Assembly: GCF_000968015.1 (NCBI RefSeq)
Contig: NZ_LACH01000033.1
Span: forward strand, 239-64,238
Source of the DNA: Pseudomonas fluorescens
GTDB taxonomy: Bacteria; Pseudomonadota; Gammaproteobacteria; Pseudomonadales; Pseudomonadaceae
Length of the DNA stretch: 64,000 nt
Direction: 5' to 3'
The translations under genes were made by a program, and so were the position numbers. The notes below the pieces were generated by a model. That model did not search any database. It was not told where the DNA came from and was given only the letters and a program-made list of their open reading frames with translations. Shown here one piece after another: positions 42,775 through 56,125 of this stretch (position 1 is its first letter; each line of letters opens with the position of its first letter).

Positions 42775-44127
42775 ATGAGCGCGCTCTATATGATTGTCGG
42801 CACCCTGGTGGCTTTGGGTGTGCTGGTCACCTTCCACGAATTCGGCCATTTTTGGGTCGCACGTCGCTGTGGGGTCAAAGTGCTGCGTTTCTCCGTAGGC
42901 TTCGGTATGCCGTTGCTGCGCTGGCACGACAAGAAAGGCACTGAGTTCGTCGTCGCCGCGATCCCGCTGGGCGGTTACGTGAAAATGCTCGACGAGCGTG
43001 AAGGTGAAGTACCCGCCGATCAGCTTGATCAATCCTTCAATCGCAAATCCGTCCGCCAGCGCATCGCTATCGTATCGGCGGGTCCGATTGCCAACTTTTT
43101 ACTGGCGATGATTTTTTTCTGGGTGCTCGCCATGCTCGGCAGCGAGCAAGTGCGCCCGGTCATTGGTGCAGTCGAATCCGGCAGTATCGCCGCCAGGGCT
43201 GGTTTGAGCGCTGGCCAGGAAATCATTGCCATCGATGGCGAGCCAACTTCCGGCTGGGCTGCGGTCAACCTGCAGTTGGTCCGTCGCCTTGGGGAGAGCG
43301 GTTCCCTGCAGTTGCTGGTCCGTGATCAGGGTTCCACGGTGGATTCGCCCCGTGAGCTGATGCTGGATAAATGGCTCAAGGGTGCCGATGAGCCGGATCC
43401 GATTCGTTCGCTGGGTTTGCGCCCTTGGCGTCCGGCGCTGCCACCGGTCCTGGCTGAACTTGATCCGAAAGGCCCGGCACAGGCTGCTGGCCTGAAGACC
43501 GGTGACCGACTGTTGGCTCTGGACGGCAAGTCGCTTGATGACTGGCAGCAGGTGGTAGACACGGTCCGTATGCACCCTGATACCAAAATCATGCTGCGCG
43601 TCGAGCGTGATGGTGCTCAAATCGACGTCCCTGTGACGCTGGCCGCTCGCGGCGAGAAGAAGGCACCCAGTGGTTATCTGGGGGCTGGGGTGAAGGCCGT
43701 TGATTGGCCGCCAGAGATGATTCGTGAAGTGAGTTATGGTCCTGTGGCAGCGATTGGGGAGGGTGCTCGACGCACCTGGACCATGAGCGTACTGACCCTC
43801 GATTCGCTCAAGAAAATGTTGTTCGGTGAGCTCTCGGTAAAAAACTTGAGTGGACCGATAACCATTGCTAAAGTGGCGGGCGCTTCTGCCCAGTCGGGTG
43901 TCGCTGATTTCCTGAATTTCCTTGCTTATCTGAGTATTAGCTTGGGGGTTCTGAATTTGTTGCCCATTCCTGTACTGGATGGGGGGCATTTGTTGTTTTA
44001 TCTGATCGAGTGGGCGCGTGGTCGCCCCTTGTCGGATCGGGTGCAGGGTTGGGGGATACAGATCGGCATCAGTTTGGTGATCGGGGTGATGTTGCTTGCT
44101 CTTGTCAATGATCTGGGTCGACTGTAA
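42775..44127 (+). CDS. rseP: Site-2 protease RseP
   Basis: Intramembrane zinc protease that cleaves the anti-sigma factor (MucA/RseA type) and thereby releases AlgU/sigma-E in the envelope stress response; MucP in P. aeruginosa. The 450-aa protein has HEFGH at residues 21-25 in TM1, two PDZ domains between about 115 and 305, and the second active-site motif NLLPIPVLDGGH near residue 400. It lies directly before bamA, one of the genes the stress response protects. Confidence 0.97.
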   Translation: MSALYMIVGTLVALGVLVTFHEFGHFWVARRCGVKVLRFSVGFGMPLLRWHDKKGTEFVVAAIPLGGYVKMLDEREGEVPADQLDQSFNRKSVRQRIAIVSAGPIANFLLAMIFFWVLAMLGSEQVRPVIGAVESGSIAARAGLSAGQEIIAIDGEPTSGWAAVNLQLVRRLGESGSLQLLVRDQGSTVDSPRELMLDKWLKGADEPDPIRSLGLRPWRPALPPVLAELDPKGPAQAAGLKTGDRLLALDGKSLDDWQQVVDTVRMHPDTKIMLRVERDGAQIDVPVTLAARGEKKAPSGYLGAGVKAVDWPPEMIREVSYGPVAAIGEGARRTWTMSVLTLDSLKKMLFGELSVKNLSGPITIAKVAGASAQSGVADFLNFLAYLSISLGVLNLLPIPVLDGGHLLFYLIEWARGRPLSDRVQGWGIQIGISLVIGVMLLALVNDLGRL

Positions 44128-44147
44128 CGCTTCGCTGAATTGCGAAT

Positions 44148-44173
44148 CTGCCGCATTTTGCGGCAGTTTGTTT
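44148..44173 (+). terminator. Hairpin in the rseP-bamA gap
   Basis: CTGCCGCA (44148-44155) and TGCGGCAG (44159-44166), loop TTT, are followed by TTTGTTTA. It looks like an intrinsic terminator or attenuator 20 bp after rseP, and allows bamA-skp to be partly independent. Confidence 0.75.
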
Positions 44174-44201
44174 ATTGCCAGTTGGAATAAGAAAGGACTT
44201 C

Positions 44202-46592
44202 ATGAAACGTCTGCTGCTAACTGCGGTTCTCACCGTATTGATGATCGCCGAAGTTCACGCCGAGTCCTTCACTATCTCTGATATTCGCGTCAATGGCCTC
44301 CAGCGGGTCTCCGCGGGTAGCGTCTTTGGTGCTTTGCCGTTGAACGTCGGTGAACAGGCGGATGATCGTCGCCTGGTGGAATCCACTCGTGCGTTGTTCA
44401 AAACCGGTTTCTTTCAAGATATCCAGCTGGGCCGCGATGGCAACGTCCTGGTCATCACTGTAGTCGAGCGTCCGTCGGTCGCCAGTATCGAGATCGAGGG
44501 TAACAAGGCGATCTCCACTGAAGACCTGATGAAAGGCCTCAAACAATCCGGTCTGGCCGAAGGCGAGATCTTCCAGCGCGCCACCCTCGAAGGTGTTCGT
44601 AACGAGCTGCAGCGCCAATACGTCGCTCAGGGTCGCTACTCGGCTACCGTCGACACTGAAGTGGTGCCGCAGCCGCGTAACCGCGTTGCGTTGAAGGTCA
44701 ATATCAACGAAGGCACCGTTGCGGCTATCCAGCACATCAACGTGGTGGGTAACACCGTCTTCCCTGAGGAAGACCTGATCGACCTGTTTGAACTCAAGAC
44801 CACCAACTGGCTGTCGTTCTTCAAGAACGATGACAAGTATGCTCGTGAAAAACTTTCCGGTGACCTGGAGCGTCTGCGCTCCTACTACCTGGACCGTGGC
44901 TATATCAACATGGATATCGCTTCGACCCAGGTGTCCATCACTCCGGACAAGAAGCACGTCTATATCACTGTCAACGTCAACGAAGGCGAGAAGTACACCG
45001 TCCGTGACGTCAAGCTGAGCGGCGACCTGAAAGTCCCTGAAGACCAGGTCAAGTCCCTGCTGCTGGTCCAGAAAGGCCAGGTGTTCTCGCGTAAGTTGAT
45101 GACCACCACGTCCGAACTGATCACCCGCCGTCTGGGTAACGAGGGTTACACCTTCGCCAACGTCAATGGCGTGCCTCAGCCTCACGATGAAGACCATACC
45201 GTCGACATCACGTTCGCCGTCGATCCGGGCAAGCGTGCTTACGTGAACCGCATCAACTTCCGTGGCAACACCAAGTCCGAAGACGAAGTGCTGCGCCGTG
45301 AAATGCGTCAGATGGAAGGCGGCTGGGCTTCGACTTACCTGATCGACCAATCCAAGACTCGTCTTGAACGTCTGGGCTTCTTCAAGGAAGTCAACGTCGA
45401 AACACCGGCCGTGCCGGGCGTCGACGACCAGGTAGACGTGAACTACAGCGTTGAAGAACAGGCTTCCGGTTCGATTACCGCCAGCGTTGGCTTTGCCCAG
45501 AGCGCCGGTCTGATCCTCGGTGGTTCGATCACCCAGAACAACTTCCTGGGTACGGGTAACAAAGTCAGCATCGGTTTGACCCGCAGTCAATACCAGAGCC
45601 GCTATAACTTCGGTTATGTCGACCCGTACTGGACTGCTGATGGCGTGAGCCTGGGTTACAACGCGTTCTATCGCACCACTGACTACAAAGACCTAGACGT
45701 CGACGTAGCCAGCTATGCCGTGGACAGCCTGGGTGCAGGCGTGAGCGTCGGTTACCCGATCAGCGAGACTTCGCGTCTGACCTTCGGCCTGACTGCGCAA
45801 CAAGACAAGATCAAGACCGGTCAATACACCGTTGACGAGATCTTCGATTTCGTTAACAAGGAAGGCGACAACTACCTGAACTTCAAGGCCTCGGCCGGCT
45901 GGTCCGAATCCACACTGAACAAAGGCGTATTGGCGACCCGTGGTCATTCCCAAAGCCTGACACTGGAAACCACCACGCCTGGCAGCGACCTGTCGTTCTT
46001 CAAGCTTGATTACCGTGGCCAGTTGTTCCAGCCATTGTCTGAAAACTACACCATGCGCCTGCACACCGAACTGGGCTATGGCGATGGTTATGGTTCTACC
46101 GATGGCTTGCCGTTCTATGAAAACTACTATGCTGGTGGTTTCAACTCGGTTCGTGGCTTCAAGGACAGCACCCTCGGTCCTCGCAGTACCCCAAGTCGCG
46201 GTGCGGCTGTGACGGGTAACACCGGCACGCTCGCCGACCCGGACCAGGATCCGCTGCCGTTCGGTGGTAACGTTTTGATCCAGGGTGGTGCCGAGGTGCT
46301 GTTCCCGTTGCCATTCGTCAAGGATCAGCGTTCCCTGCGTACTTCGGTATTCTGGGATGTGGGTAATGTATTCGACTCCAAGTGCGATAAAACGACGAAC
46401 GCAAATGTCGGTTCAACCGCTCAAACAGAATGTAACGACATCAGCCTGAGCAACTTGGCCAGCTCCGTCGGTGTAGGTGTGACCTGGGTTACCGCACTGG
46501 GTCCTCTGAGCTTCGCGTTGGCCATGCCGGTCAAGAAACCGGATAACGCTGAGACTCAAGTGTTCCAATTCTCCCTCGGCCAGACGTTCTAA
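44202..46592 (+). CDS. bamA: Outer membrane protein assembly factor BamA
   Basis: Central Omp85 subunit of the BAM complex, inserting beta-barrel proteins into the outer membrane; essential. The 796-aa precursor has a 20-residue signal peptide (cut after VHA), five POTRA domains (about 21-420) and a 16-strand barrel with the loop-6 VRGF motif (FNSVRGFKDS). It ends in the Phe of QTF, the usual C-terminal barrel signature. The start at 44202 follows GAAAGGA. Confidence 0.98.
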   Translation: MKRLLLTAVLTVLMIAEVHAESFTISDIRVNGLQRVSAGSVFGALPLNVGEQADDRRLVESTRALFKTGFFQDIQLGRDGNVLVITVVERPSVASIEIEGNKAISTEDLMKGLKQSGLAEGEIFQRATLEGVRNELQRQYVAQGRYSATVDTEVVPQPRNRVALKVNINEGTVAAIQHINVVGNTVFPEEDLIDLFELKTTNWLSFFKNDDKYAREKLSGDLERLRSYYLDRGYINMDIASTQVSITPDKKHVYITVNVNEGEKYTVRDVKLSGDLKVPEDQVKSLLLVQKGQVFSRKLMTTTSELITRRLGNEGYTFANVNGVPQPHDEDHTVDITFAVDPGKRAYVNRINFRGNTKSEDEVLRREMRQMEGGWASTYLIDQSKTRLERLGFFKEVNVETPAVPGVDDQVDVNYSVEEQASGSITASVGFAQSAGLILGGSITQNNFLGTGNKVSIGLTRSQYQSRYNFGYVDPYWTADGVSLGYNAFYRTTDYKDLDVDVASYAVDSLGAGVSVGYPISETSRLTFGLTAQQDKIKTGQYTVDEIFDFVNKEGDNYLNFKASAGWSESTLNKGVLATRGHSQSLTLETTTPGSDLSFFKLDYRGQLFQPLSENYTMRLHTELGYGDGYGSTDGLPFYENYYAGGFNSVRGFKDSTLGPRSTPSRGAAVTGNTGTLADPDQDPLPFGGNVLIQGGAEVLFPLPFVKDQRSLRTSVFWDVGNVFDSKCDKTTNANVGSTAQTECNDISLSNLASSVGVGVTWVTALGPLSFALAMPVKKPDNAETQVFQFSLGQTF

Positions 46593-46637
46593 GCGTCTGA
46601 CCCAAGATAACGACAATGGATTTTGTAGGAGTGCATC

Positions 46638-47141
46638 GTGCGTAAGTTGACTCAATTGGTTCTCCTGGCGACCGTACTGGTAGCAGGTCCGGCTTTTGCC
46701 GACATGAAAATCGCCGTTCTGAACTATCAGATGGCGCTGCTGGAATCCGATGCGGCCAAGAAGTACGCCGTGGATGCCGAGAAGAAGTTCGGTCCACAGC
46801 TGAGCAAACTCAAGACTCTGGAAAGCAGTGCCAAAGGTATCCAGGACCGTCTGATGGCTGGCGGCGACAAAATGCAGCAAGGCGAGCGTGAACGCCTGGA
46901 ACTCGAGTTCAAGCAAAAGGCCCGTGACTTCCAGTTCCAGTCCAAGGAATTGAACGAAGCCAAAGCCGTTGCCGACCGTGAAATGCTGAAGCAGCTGAAG
47001 CCGAAACTGGACAGCGCTGTGGAAGAAGTCATCAAGAAAGGTGCTTTTGACCTGGTCTTCGAGCGTGGCGCAGTGATTGATGTCAAACCTCAGTACGACA
47101 TCACTCGCCAGGTTATCGAGCGCATGAATCAGCTGAAGTAA
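46638..47141 (+). CDS. skp: Periplasmic chaperone Skp/OmpH
   Basis: Holds unfolded outer-membrane proteins on their way to BamA. The 167-aa precursor has a signal peptide cut after PAFA near residue 21, then a charged coiled-coil region ([18 protein letters not shown]) forming the tentacles. It uses a GTG start with a good TAGGAG site. It is 45 bp after bamA and 2 bp before lpxD, so the three are co-transcribed. Confidence 0.95.
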   Translation: MRKLTQLVLLATVLVAGPAFADMKIAVLNYQMALLESDAAKKYAVDAEKKFGPQLSKLKTLESSAKGIQDRLMAGGDKMQQGERERLELEFKQKARDFQFQSKELNEAKAVADREMLKQLKPKLDSAVEEVIKKGAFDLVFERGAVIDVKPQYDITRQVIERMNQLK

Positions 47142-47143
47142 CC

Positions 47144-48199
47144 ATGACAGCGACTATAAAGCTCGGCCAATTGGCCGAGTTCCTCGGCGCCACACTGCGT
47201 GGCGACCCGGAGAAAGAAATTACTGGGCTAGCCACTTTGCAAGAGGCTGGCCCAGCTCAGTTGAGCTTTCTCGCAAACCCTCAATACCGTAAATACCTGG
47301 CGGACAGCCGGGCCGCAGCCCTGTTGCTGAAGGCCGCTGACGCTGAAGGTTTTGCAGGTAATGCGCTGGTAGTGCCTGATCCGTATCTGGCTTACGCGCG
47401 GATTTCCCATCTGTTCGATCCCAAGCCAAAGGCCGCTGTCGGTGTTCATCCGACAGCCGTTGTGGCAGCGGATGCAGTGGTCGATCCGGCGGCTAGCATT
47501 GGCGCCTTTGCGGTGATCGAAAGCTGCGCGCGTATTGCTGCGGGTGTGACCATTGGCGCGCACTGCTTCATCGGTGCCCGCTGCGAGATTGGCGAGGGCG
47601 GCTGGCTGGCCCCGCGAGTCACGCTGTACCACGATGTTCGCATCGGTAAACGGGTGGTGATTCAATCGGGTGCCGTGCTCGGTGGCGAAGGTTTCGGTTT
47701 TGCCAACGAGAAAGGTGTCTGGCAGAAGATCGCTCAGATCGGTGGTGTACTGGTCGGTGACGACGTGGAGATTGGCGTGAATACCGCTATCGATCGCGGT
47801 GCACTGGCCGATACCGTTCTGGGTAACGGGGTGAAACTCGACAACCAGATTCAGATCGCCCACAACGTCCAGGTCGGTGATCACACCGCCATGGCCGCGT
47901 GCGTGGGGATCTCCGGCAGCACCAAAATCGGCAAGCATTGCATGCTCGCCGGTGGCGTAGGGCTGGTGGGGCATATCGAAATTTGCGACAACGTTTTTAT
48001 CACCGGGATGACCATGGTGACCCACTCGATTACCGAAAAGGGTTCCTATTCTTCCGGTACAGCCATGCAACCGGCAGCCGAATGGCGCAAAAGCGCGGCC
48101 CGTATCCGTCAGCTCGATGACATCGCGCGGCGGTTGCGACAGCTGGAAAAGCGTGTAGGGGAAGTGACCCCTGACGGTAATGCTTCATCAGATGGCTGA
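47144..48199 (+). CDS. lpxD: UDP-3-O-acylglucosamine N-acyltransferase
   Basis: Third step of lipid A synthesis: adds a 3-hydroxyacyl chain to UDP-3-O-acyl-GlcN. The 351-aa protein has an N-terminal uridine-binding domain (1-100) and a left-handed beta-helix of hexapeptide repeats with the catalytic-His region [16 protein letters not shown]-terminal helix ([18 protein letters not shown]) completes the fold. Confidence 0.97.
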   Translation: MTATIKLGQLAEFLGATLRGDPEKEITGLATLQEAGPAQLSFLANPQYRKYLADSRAAALLLKAADAEGFAGNALVVPDPYLAYARISHLFDPKPKAAVGVHPTAVVAADAVVDPAASIGAFAVIESCARIAAGVTIGAHCFIGARCEIGEGGWLAPRVTLYHDVRIGKRVVIQSGAVLGGEGFGFANEKGVWQKIAQIGGVLVGDDVEIGVNTAIDRGALADTVLGNGVKLDNQIQIAHNVQVGDHTAMAACVGISGSTKIGKHCMLAGGVGLVGHIEICDNVFITGMTMVTHSITEKGSYSSGTAMQPAAEWRKSAARIRQLDDIARRLRQLEKRVGEVTPDGNASSDG

Positions 48200-48306
48200 T
48201 ACCATTTCCATATCAAGTGTGCACAGCCGCTAGACTGCCTCCTTGATTTGCTAGAGGGGTGCGCGTCAGTCGCGCCTCCCAATCTTTACATAGGCTTCCC
48301 CCCGAA

Positions 48307-48747
48307 ATGATGGACATCAACGAGATTCGCGAATACCTGCCTCACCGTTACCCGTTCCTGCTGGTGGACCGGGTCGTGGATCTGGATGTGGAAGGCAAGC
48401 GCATTCGCGCCTACAAGAATGTCAGCATCAACGAACCCTTCTTCAATGGTCACTTCCCCGCGCATCCAATCATGCCGGGCGTATTGATCATCGAAGCGAT
48501 GGCTCAGGCTGCCGGGATCCTTGGTTTCAAAATGCTCGACGTGAAACCGGCCGACGGCACCCTTTATTACTTTGTTGGATCCGACAAGCTGCGCTTCCGC
48601 CAGCCGGTGATGCCGGGCGATCAACTGATCCTGGAAGCCAAGTTTCTGAGCTGCAAGCGTCAGATCTGGAAGTTCGAGTGCCAGGCTTCGGTCGATGGCA
48701 AGCCAGTCTGCTCTGCTGAAATCATCTGCGCGGAACGCAAACTATGA
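48307..48747 (+). CDS. fabZ: 3-hydroxyacyl-ACP dehydratase FabZ
   Basis: Dehydrates 3-hydroxyacyl-ACP in fatty acid elongation and so competes with LpxA/LpxD for the same substrate. The 146-aa hot-dog-fold protein carries His49 (FFNGHFP) and Glu63 (LIIEAMAQA). I start at the MMDINEI ATG at 48307, which gives the usual P. aeruginosa length; the frame stays open to 48259. Its stop overlaps lpxA by four bases. Confidence 0.97.
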   Translation: MMDINEIREYLPHRYPFLLVDRVVDLDVEGKRIRAYKNVSINEPFFNGHFPAHPIMPGVLIIEAMAQAAGILGFKMLDVKPADGTLYYFVGSDKLRFRQPVMPGDQLILEAKFLSCKRQIWKFECQASVDGKPVCSAEIICAERKL

Positions 48748-49520
48748 GTTTGATTGACCCTCGCGCAATCATCGATCCGACGGCTATCCTGGCCGACGGC
48801 GTCGAGGTCGGCCCTTGGTCGATCATCGGTGCAGGTGTGGAAATCGGCGAGGGGACAGTGATCGGGCCGCATGTGATTCTCAAAGGCCCGACCCGAATCG
48901 GAAAGCACAACCGCATCTACCAGTTTTCTTCGGTAGGCGAGGACACGCCCGATCTGAAATACAAGGGTGAAGAAACCCGTCTGGTCATCGGTGACCACAA
49001 CGTCATCCGTGAAGGCGTGACGATTCACCGTGGGACCGTTCAGGACCGTTCTGAAACAACCCTGGGCGATCACAATCTGATCATGGCCTATGCCCACATC
49101 GGCCACGACAGCGTCATCGGCAACCACTGCATCCTGGTCAATAACACCGCGTTGGCGGGCCATGTGCACGTTGAAGACTGGGCAATCCTGTCAGGTTTTA
49201 CCCTGGTTCATCAGTATTGCCATATCGGCGCCCACAGCTTTTCCGGGATGGGCACCGCCATCGGCAAGGACGTCCCGGCGTACGTTACGGTGTTCGGCAA
49301 CCCGGCCGAAGCCCGTAGCATGAACTTCGAAGGCATGCGTCGTCGCGGTTTCAGCGAAGATGCGATCCACGCGTTGCGTCGTGCCTACAAGGTCGTTTAC
49401 CGCCAGGGGCTGACGGTCGAACAGGCGCTCGCCGAACTGGCCGAGCCTTCGGATCAGTTCCCGGAAGTCGCGGTGTTCCGTGATTCCATCCAGTCTTCGA
49501 CCCGCGGCATCACTCGTTAA
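48744..49520 (+). CDS. lpxA: UDP-N-acetylglucosamine acyltransferase LpxA
   Basis: First step of lipid A synthesis: transfers a 3-hydroxyacyl chain to UDP-GlcNAc. The 258-aa left-handed beta-helix trimer subunit shows the catalytic-His region [15 protein letters not shown] and the C-terminal helical domain ([18 protein letters not shown]). Overlaps fabZ by 4 bp and is 2 bp before lpxB. Confidence 0.97.
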   Translation: MSLIDPRAIIDPTAILADGVEVGPWSIIGAGVEIGEGTVIGPHVILKGPTRIGKHNRIYQFSSVGEDTPDLKYKGEETRLVIGDHNVIREGVTIHRGTVQDRSETTLGDHNLIMAYAHIGHDSVIGNHCILVNNTALAGHVHVEDWAILSGFTLVHQYCHIGAHSFSGMGTAIGKDVPAYVTVFGNPAEARSMNFEGMRRRGFSEDAIHALRRAYKVVYRQGLTVEQALAELAEPSDQFPEVAVFRDSIQSSTRGITR

Positions 49521-49522
49521 TC

Positions 49523-50653
49523 ATGGCTAATCTGCGTATTGCGCTGGTGGCGGGTGAGGCTTCCGGCGACATTCTTGGCGCGGGTCTCATGCGCGCACTC
49601 AAGGCTCAGCACCCGGCAGTCGAGTTCATCGGTGTCGGCGGTCCGCTGATGCAGGCCGAAGGTCTGACCTCGTATTTCCCGATGGAGCGTCTTTCGGTCA
49701 TGGGCCTGGTGGAAGTGCTGGGCCGCTTGCGCGAGTTGCTGGCACGCCGCAAGAAGCTGGTTGCCGACCTGATCGCCGAGAAGCCGGACGTGTTCATCGG
49801 TATCGATGCCCCGGACTTCAACCTCAATATCGAACTCAAGCTGCGTCAGGCCGGGATCAAGACCGTGCATTACGTTAGCCCGTCGGTTTGGGCGTGGCGG
49901 CAGAAACGCGTGCTGAAGATTCGCGAAGGCTGCGATCTGATGCTGACGCTGTTCCCGTTCGAAGCGAAATTCTATGAAGAGAAGGGCGTGCCGGTGCGGT
50001 TTGTCGGGCATTCCCTGGCTGACGCCATCCCGCTGGAGGCCGATCGCGCCGCCGCGCGGGCTGAACTCGGCTTGCCCGACGGGCCGCTGGTTGCTCTGAT
50101 GCCGGGTAGCCGTGGTGGCGAAGTTGGCCGTCTCGGTGCGTTGTTCCTCGATACGGCCCAGCGTCTGCGAGCCCTGCGCCCAGGTGTGCGGTTCGTCATG
50201 CCTTGCGCCGGCCCCGAGCGCCGCAAACAACTTGAAGAGCTGCTGGCGGGCCGGGATCTGCCGCTGACATTGCTCAACGGTAAATCCCATCTGGCCCTGG
50301 CAGCCTGTGACGCTGTGCTGATCGCGTCCGGAACCGCGACGCTTGAAGCGTTGTTGTACAAACGGCCGATGGTGGTCGCGTACCGCTTGGCGCCGCTGAC
50401 GTTCTGGATTCTCAAGCGCATGGTGAAAAGTCCCTACATCTCGTTGCCGAACCTGCTGGCCCAGCGCCTGTTGGTGCCCGAGTTGTTGCAGGACGATGCG
50501 ACCGTTGAAGCCTTGGCCCAGACGCTGTCGCCACTGATCGAAGGCGGTGAAGAACAGACCCGCGGCTTCGATGAAATTCACCGTACCTTACGTCTGGACG
50601 CCTCCAATCAGGCGGCGGACGCGGTACTGAACCTGATCGGCAAAACACAATGA
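49523..50653 (+). CDS. lpxB: Lipid-A-disaccharide synthase
   Basis: GT19 enzyme joining UDP-diacyl-GlcN and lipid X into the lipid A disaccharide at the inner membrane. The 376-aa protein has the opening [29 protein letters not shown] and the nucleotide-site segment [20 protein letters not shown]. Its stop overlaps the rnhB start (ATGA). Confidence 0.97.
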   Translation: MANLRIALVAGEASGDILGAGLMRALKAQHPAVEFIGVGGPLMQAEGLTSYFPMERLSVMGLVEVLGRLRELLARRKKLVADLIAEKPDVFIGIDAPDFNLNIELKLRQAGIKTVHYVSPSVWAWRQKRVLKIREGCDLMLTLFPFEAKFYEEKGVPVRFVGHSLADAIPLEADRAAARAELGLPDGPLVALMPGSRGGEVGRLGALFLDTAQRLRALRPGVRFVMPCAGPERRKQLEELLAGRDLPLTLLNGKSHLALAACDAVLIASGTATLEALLYKRPMVVAYRLAPLTFWILKRMVKSPYISLPNLLAQRLLVPELLQDDATVEALAQTLSPLIEGGEEQTRGFDEIHRTLRLDASNQAADAVLNLIGKTQ

Positions 50654-51291
50654 GCAAAGCAAGCATTCAGATGGGCCTGGACTTCACCCTGGTCGCCGAA
50701 GTTGAGGATCTGGTCGCCGGCGTTGACGAAGTCGGTCGCGGCCCGCTTTGTGGTGCAGTGGTGACAGCCGCTGTGATCCTCGATCCGAACCGTCCGATTC
50801 TGGGCCTGAATGATTCGAAGAAGCTCACCGAAGCACGCCGCGAAAAACTCTACGACGAGATCTGCGAAAAAGCCCTGAGCTGGTGCATTGCTCGCGCCGA
50901 AGTCGAAGAAATCGACGAGCTGAACATTCTCCACGCCACCATGTTGGCCATGCAGCGCGCGGTCGAAGGTCTGCACATCACGCCGAAACTGGCGATGATC
51001 GATGGCAATCGTTGCCCGAAGCTGTCGATGCGTGCCGAAGCGGTGGTGCAGGGCGACGGCAAGGTACCGGCCATCGCAGCAGCGTCTATTCTGGCCAAGG
51101 TCAGCCGCGACCGCGAGATGGCAGCGTTCGAATTGATTTACCCGGGTTACGGCATCGGTGGTCACAAAGGCTACCCGACCCCCGTTCATCTGGAGGCGCT
51201 GGCCCGCTTGGGGCCAACACCGATTCACCGCCGCTCGTTCGCCCCGGTACGCCTGGCTTACGAGGCGCGGGAAAACCTGATCGAGAGTTAG
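50650..51291 (+). CDS. rnhB: Ribonuclease HII
   Basis: Removes RNA from RNA-DNA hybrids and ribonucleotides from DNA. The 213-aa protein has the [15 protein letters not shown] motif (catalytic Asp-Glu), [10 protein letters not shown] and the IDGNRCP strand. The annotated ATG overlaps lpxB by 4 bp; a second in-frame ATG eight codons in (MGLDF) is possible and nearer the usual length. A terminator follows. Confidence 0.95.
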   Translation: MSKASIQMGLDFTLVAEVEDLVAGVDEVGRGPLCGAVVTAAVILDPNRPILGLNDSKKLTEARREKLYDEICEKALSWCIARAEVEEIDELNILHATMLAMQRAVEGLHITPKLAMIDGNRCPKLSMRAEAVVQGDGKVPAIAAASILAKVSRDREMAAFELIYPGYGIGGHKGYPTPVHLEALARLGPTPIHRRSFAPVRLAYEARENLIES

Positions 51292-51312
51292 TCGCAAGGC
51301 TGATGTTTTTGC

Positions 51313-51345
51313 CAAGGCCCGGTACAATCCGGGCCTTGTTGTCTT
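51313..51345 (+). terminator. Rho-independent terminator after rnhB
   Basis: CAAGGCCCGG (51313-51322) and CCGGGCCTTG (51329-51338), loop TACAAT, then TTGTCTT. It ends the lpx-rnhB transcript before dnaE. Confidence 0.85.
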
Positions 51346-51374
51346 CACGTTTCTAGTTTCTAGACAGGATCACT

Positions 51375-54896
<3,522 letters not shown>

Positions 54897-55046
54897 CGGT
54901 CAGGTGCCGCTCTTCTAAAAGGGAGCAGCTCTGATCTCGACCCAATTTTTAATCTCGACCTGAACGCGCCTCTCCCTTAAGGTAGGGCGCGAATAGACAA
55001 CCGGCCGGCCCAAGCTCTCTTGGATGTCGACCCAAGACGGACGCCT

Positions 55047-55994
55047 ATGAACCCGAATTTTCTAGATTTCGAACAGCCGATCGCCGACCTGCAAGCCAAG
55101 ATCGAAGAGTTGCGCTTGGTCGGTAATGACAATTCGCTGAATATCGGCGATGAGATCTCCCGCCTGCAGGACAAAAGCAGCACGCTGACCGAAGACATCT
55201 TCGGCAAGCTGACCAGCTGGCAGATCGCGCGTCTGGCGCGTCACCCGAAACGTCCATATACCCTGGACTACATCGAACACATCTTCACCGAGTTCGACGA
55301 ACTGTACGGCGACCGTCACTTCTCCGACGACGCTGCGATAGTCGGCGGCATTGCCCGTCTGGACGATCAGCCGGTGATGATCATCGGTCACCAGAAAGGC
55401 CGTGAAGTGCGCGAGAAAGTTCGTCGCAACTTTGGCATGCCGCGTCCGGAAGGCTACCGCAAGGCTTGCCGCCTGATGGAAATGGCCGAACGTTTCAAAA
55501 TGCCGATCCTGACCTTCATCGACACCCCGGGTGCTTACCCTGGTATCGACGCTGAAGAGCGCAACCAGAGCGAAGCGATTGCCTGGAACCTGCGCGTCAT
55601 GGCACGCCTGAAAACCCCAATCATCGCCACCGTGATCGGTGAAGGTGGTTCCGGTGGTGCTCTGGCGATCGGTGTATGCGATCAACTGAACATGCTGCAG
55701 TACTCGACCTACGCGGTGATTTCGCCGGAAGGTTGCGCCTCGATTCTGTGGAAAACCGCCGAGAAAGCGCCGGACGCTGCCGAAGCCATGGGCATCACTG
55801 CCGAGCGCCTGAAAGGCCTGGGTATTGTGGATAAAGTGATCAGCGAGCCGTTGGGCGGCGCGCACCGTAATCCAGCTGCTGCGGCTGCATCGATCCGTGC
55901 CGAGCTGAGCTCGCAGTTGGCGATGTTGAAGAAGTTCGATAACGAAGCACTGTTGGCTCGCCGTTACGAGCGTCTGATGAGCTACGGTCTCTGA
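55047..55994 (+). CDS. accA: Acetyl-CoA carboxylase carboxyltransferase subunit alpha
   Basis: With AccD transfers CO2 from carboxybiotin to acetyl-CoA, giving malonyl-CoA. The 315-aa protein opens [19 protein letters not shown] and carries the crotonase-fold core ([33 protein letters not shown]). The ATG at 55047 is preferred over the longer frame from 55020 for family length. The 150-bp gap before it includes two copies of ATCTCGACC, 18 bp apart. Confidence 0.97.
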   Translation: MNPNFLDFEQPIADLQAKIEELRLVGNDNSLNIGDEISRLQDKSSTLTEDIFGKLTSWQIARLARHPKRPYTLDYIEHIFTEFDELYGDRHFSDDAAIVGGIARLDDQPVMIIGHQKGREVREKVRRNFGMPRPEGYRKACRLMEMAERFKMPILTFIDTPGAYPGIDAEERNQSEAIAWNLRVMARLKTPIIATVIGEGGSGGALAIGVCDQLNMLQYSTYAVISPEGCASILWKTAEKAPDAAEAMGITAERLKGLGIVDKVISEPLGGAHRNPAAAAASIRAELSSQLAMLKKFDNEALLARRYERLMSYGL

Positions 55995-56011
55995 GCCAAC
56001 TGCAGTACCCA

Positions 56012-56104
56012 TGTAGGAGTGAGCCTGCTCGCGATGAGGGCGTAACATTCAACAGATGTGTTGGCTGTTACACCGCTATCGCGAGCAGGCTCACTCCTAC
56101 ATTT
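56012..56104. repeat. REPIN between accA and tilS (TAGGAGTGAGCCTGCTCGC type)
   Basis: Arms at 56012-56040 and about 56076-56104 are inverted with a 35-bp spacer. The ends read GTAGGAGTGAG as in the copy at 22032, but the inner palindrome is GAGCCTGCTCGCGAT. It is the first REP after a 23-kb stretch without any. Confidence 0.9.
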
Positions 56105-56125
56105 GATTTGGGCAAAGAGAACGAT

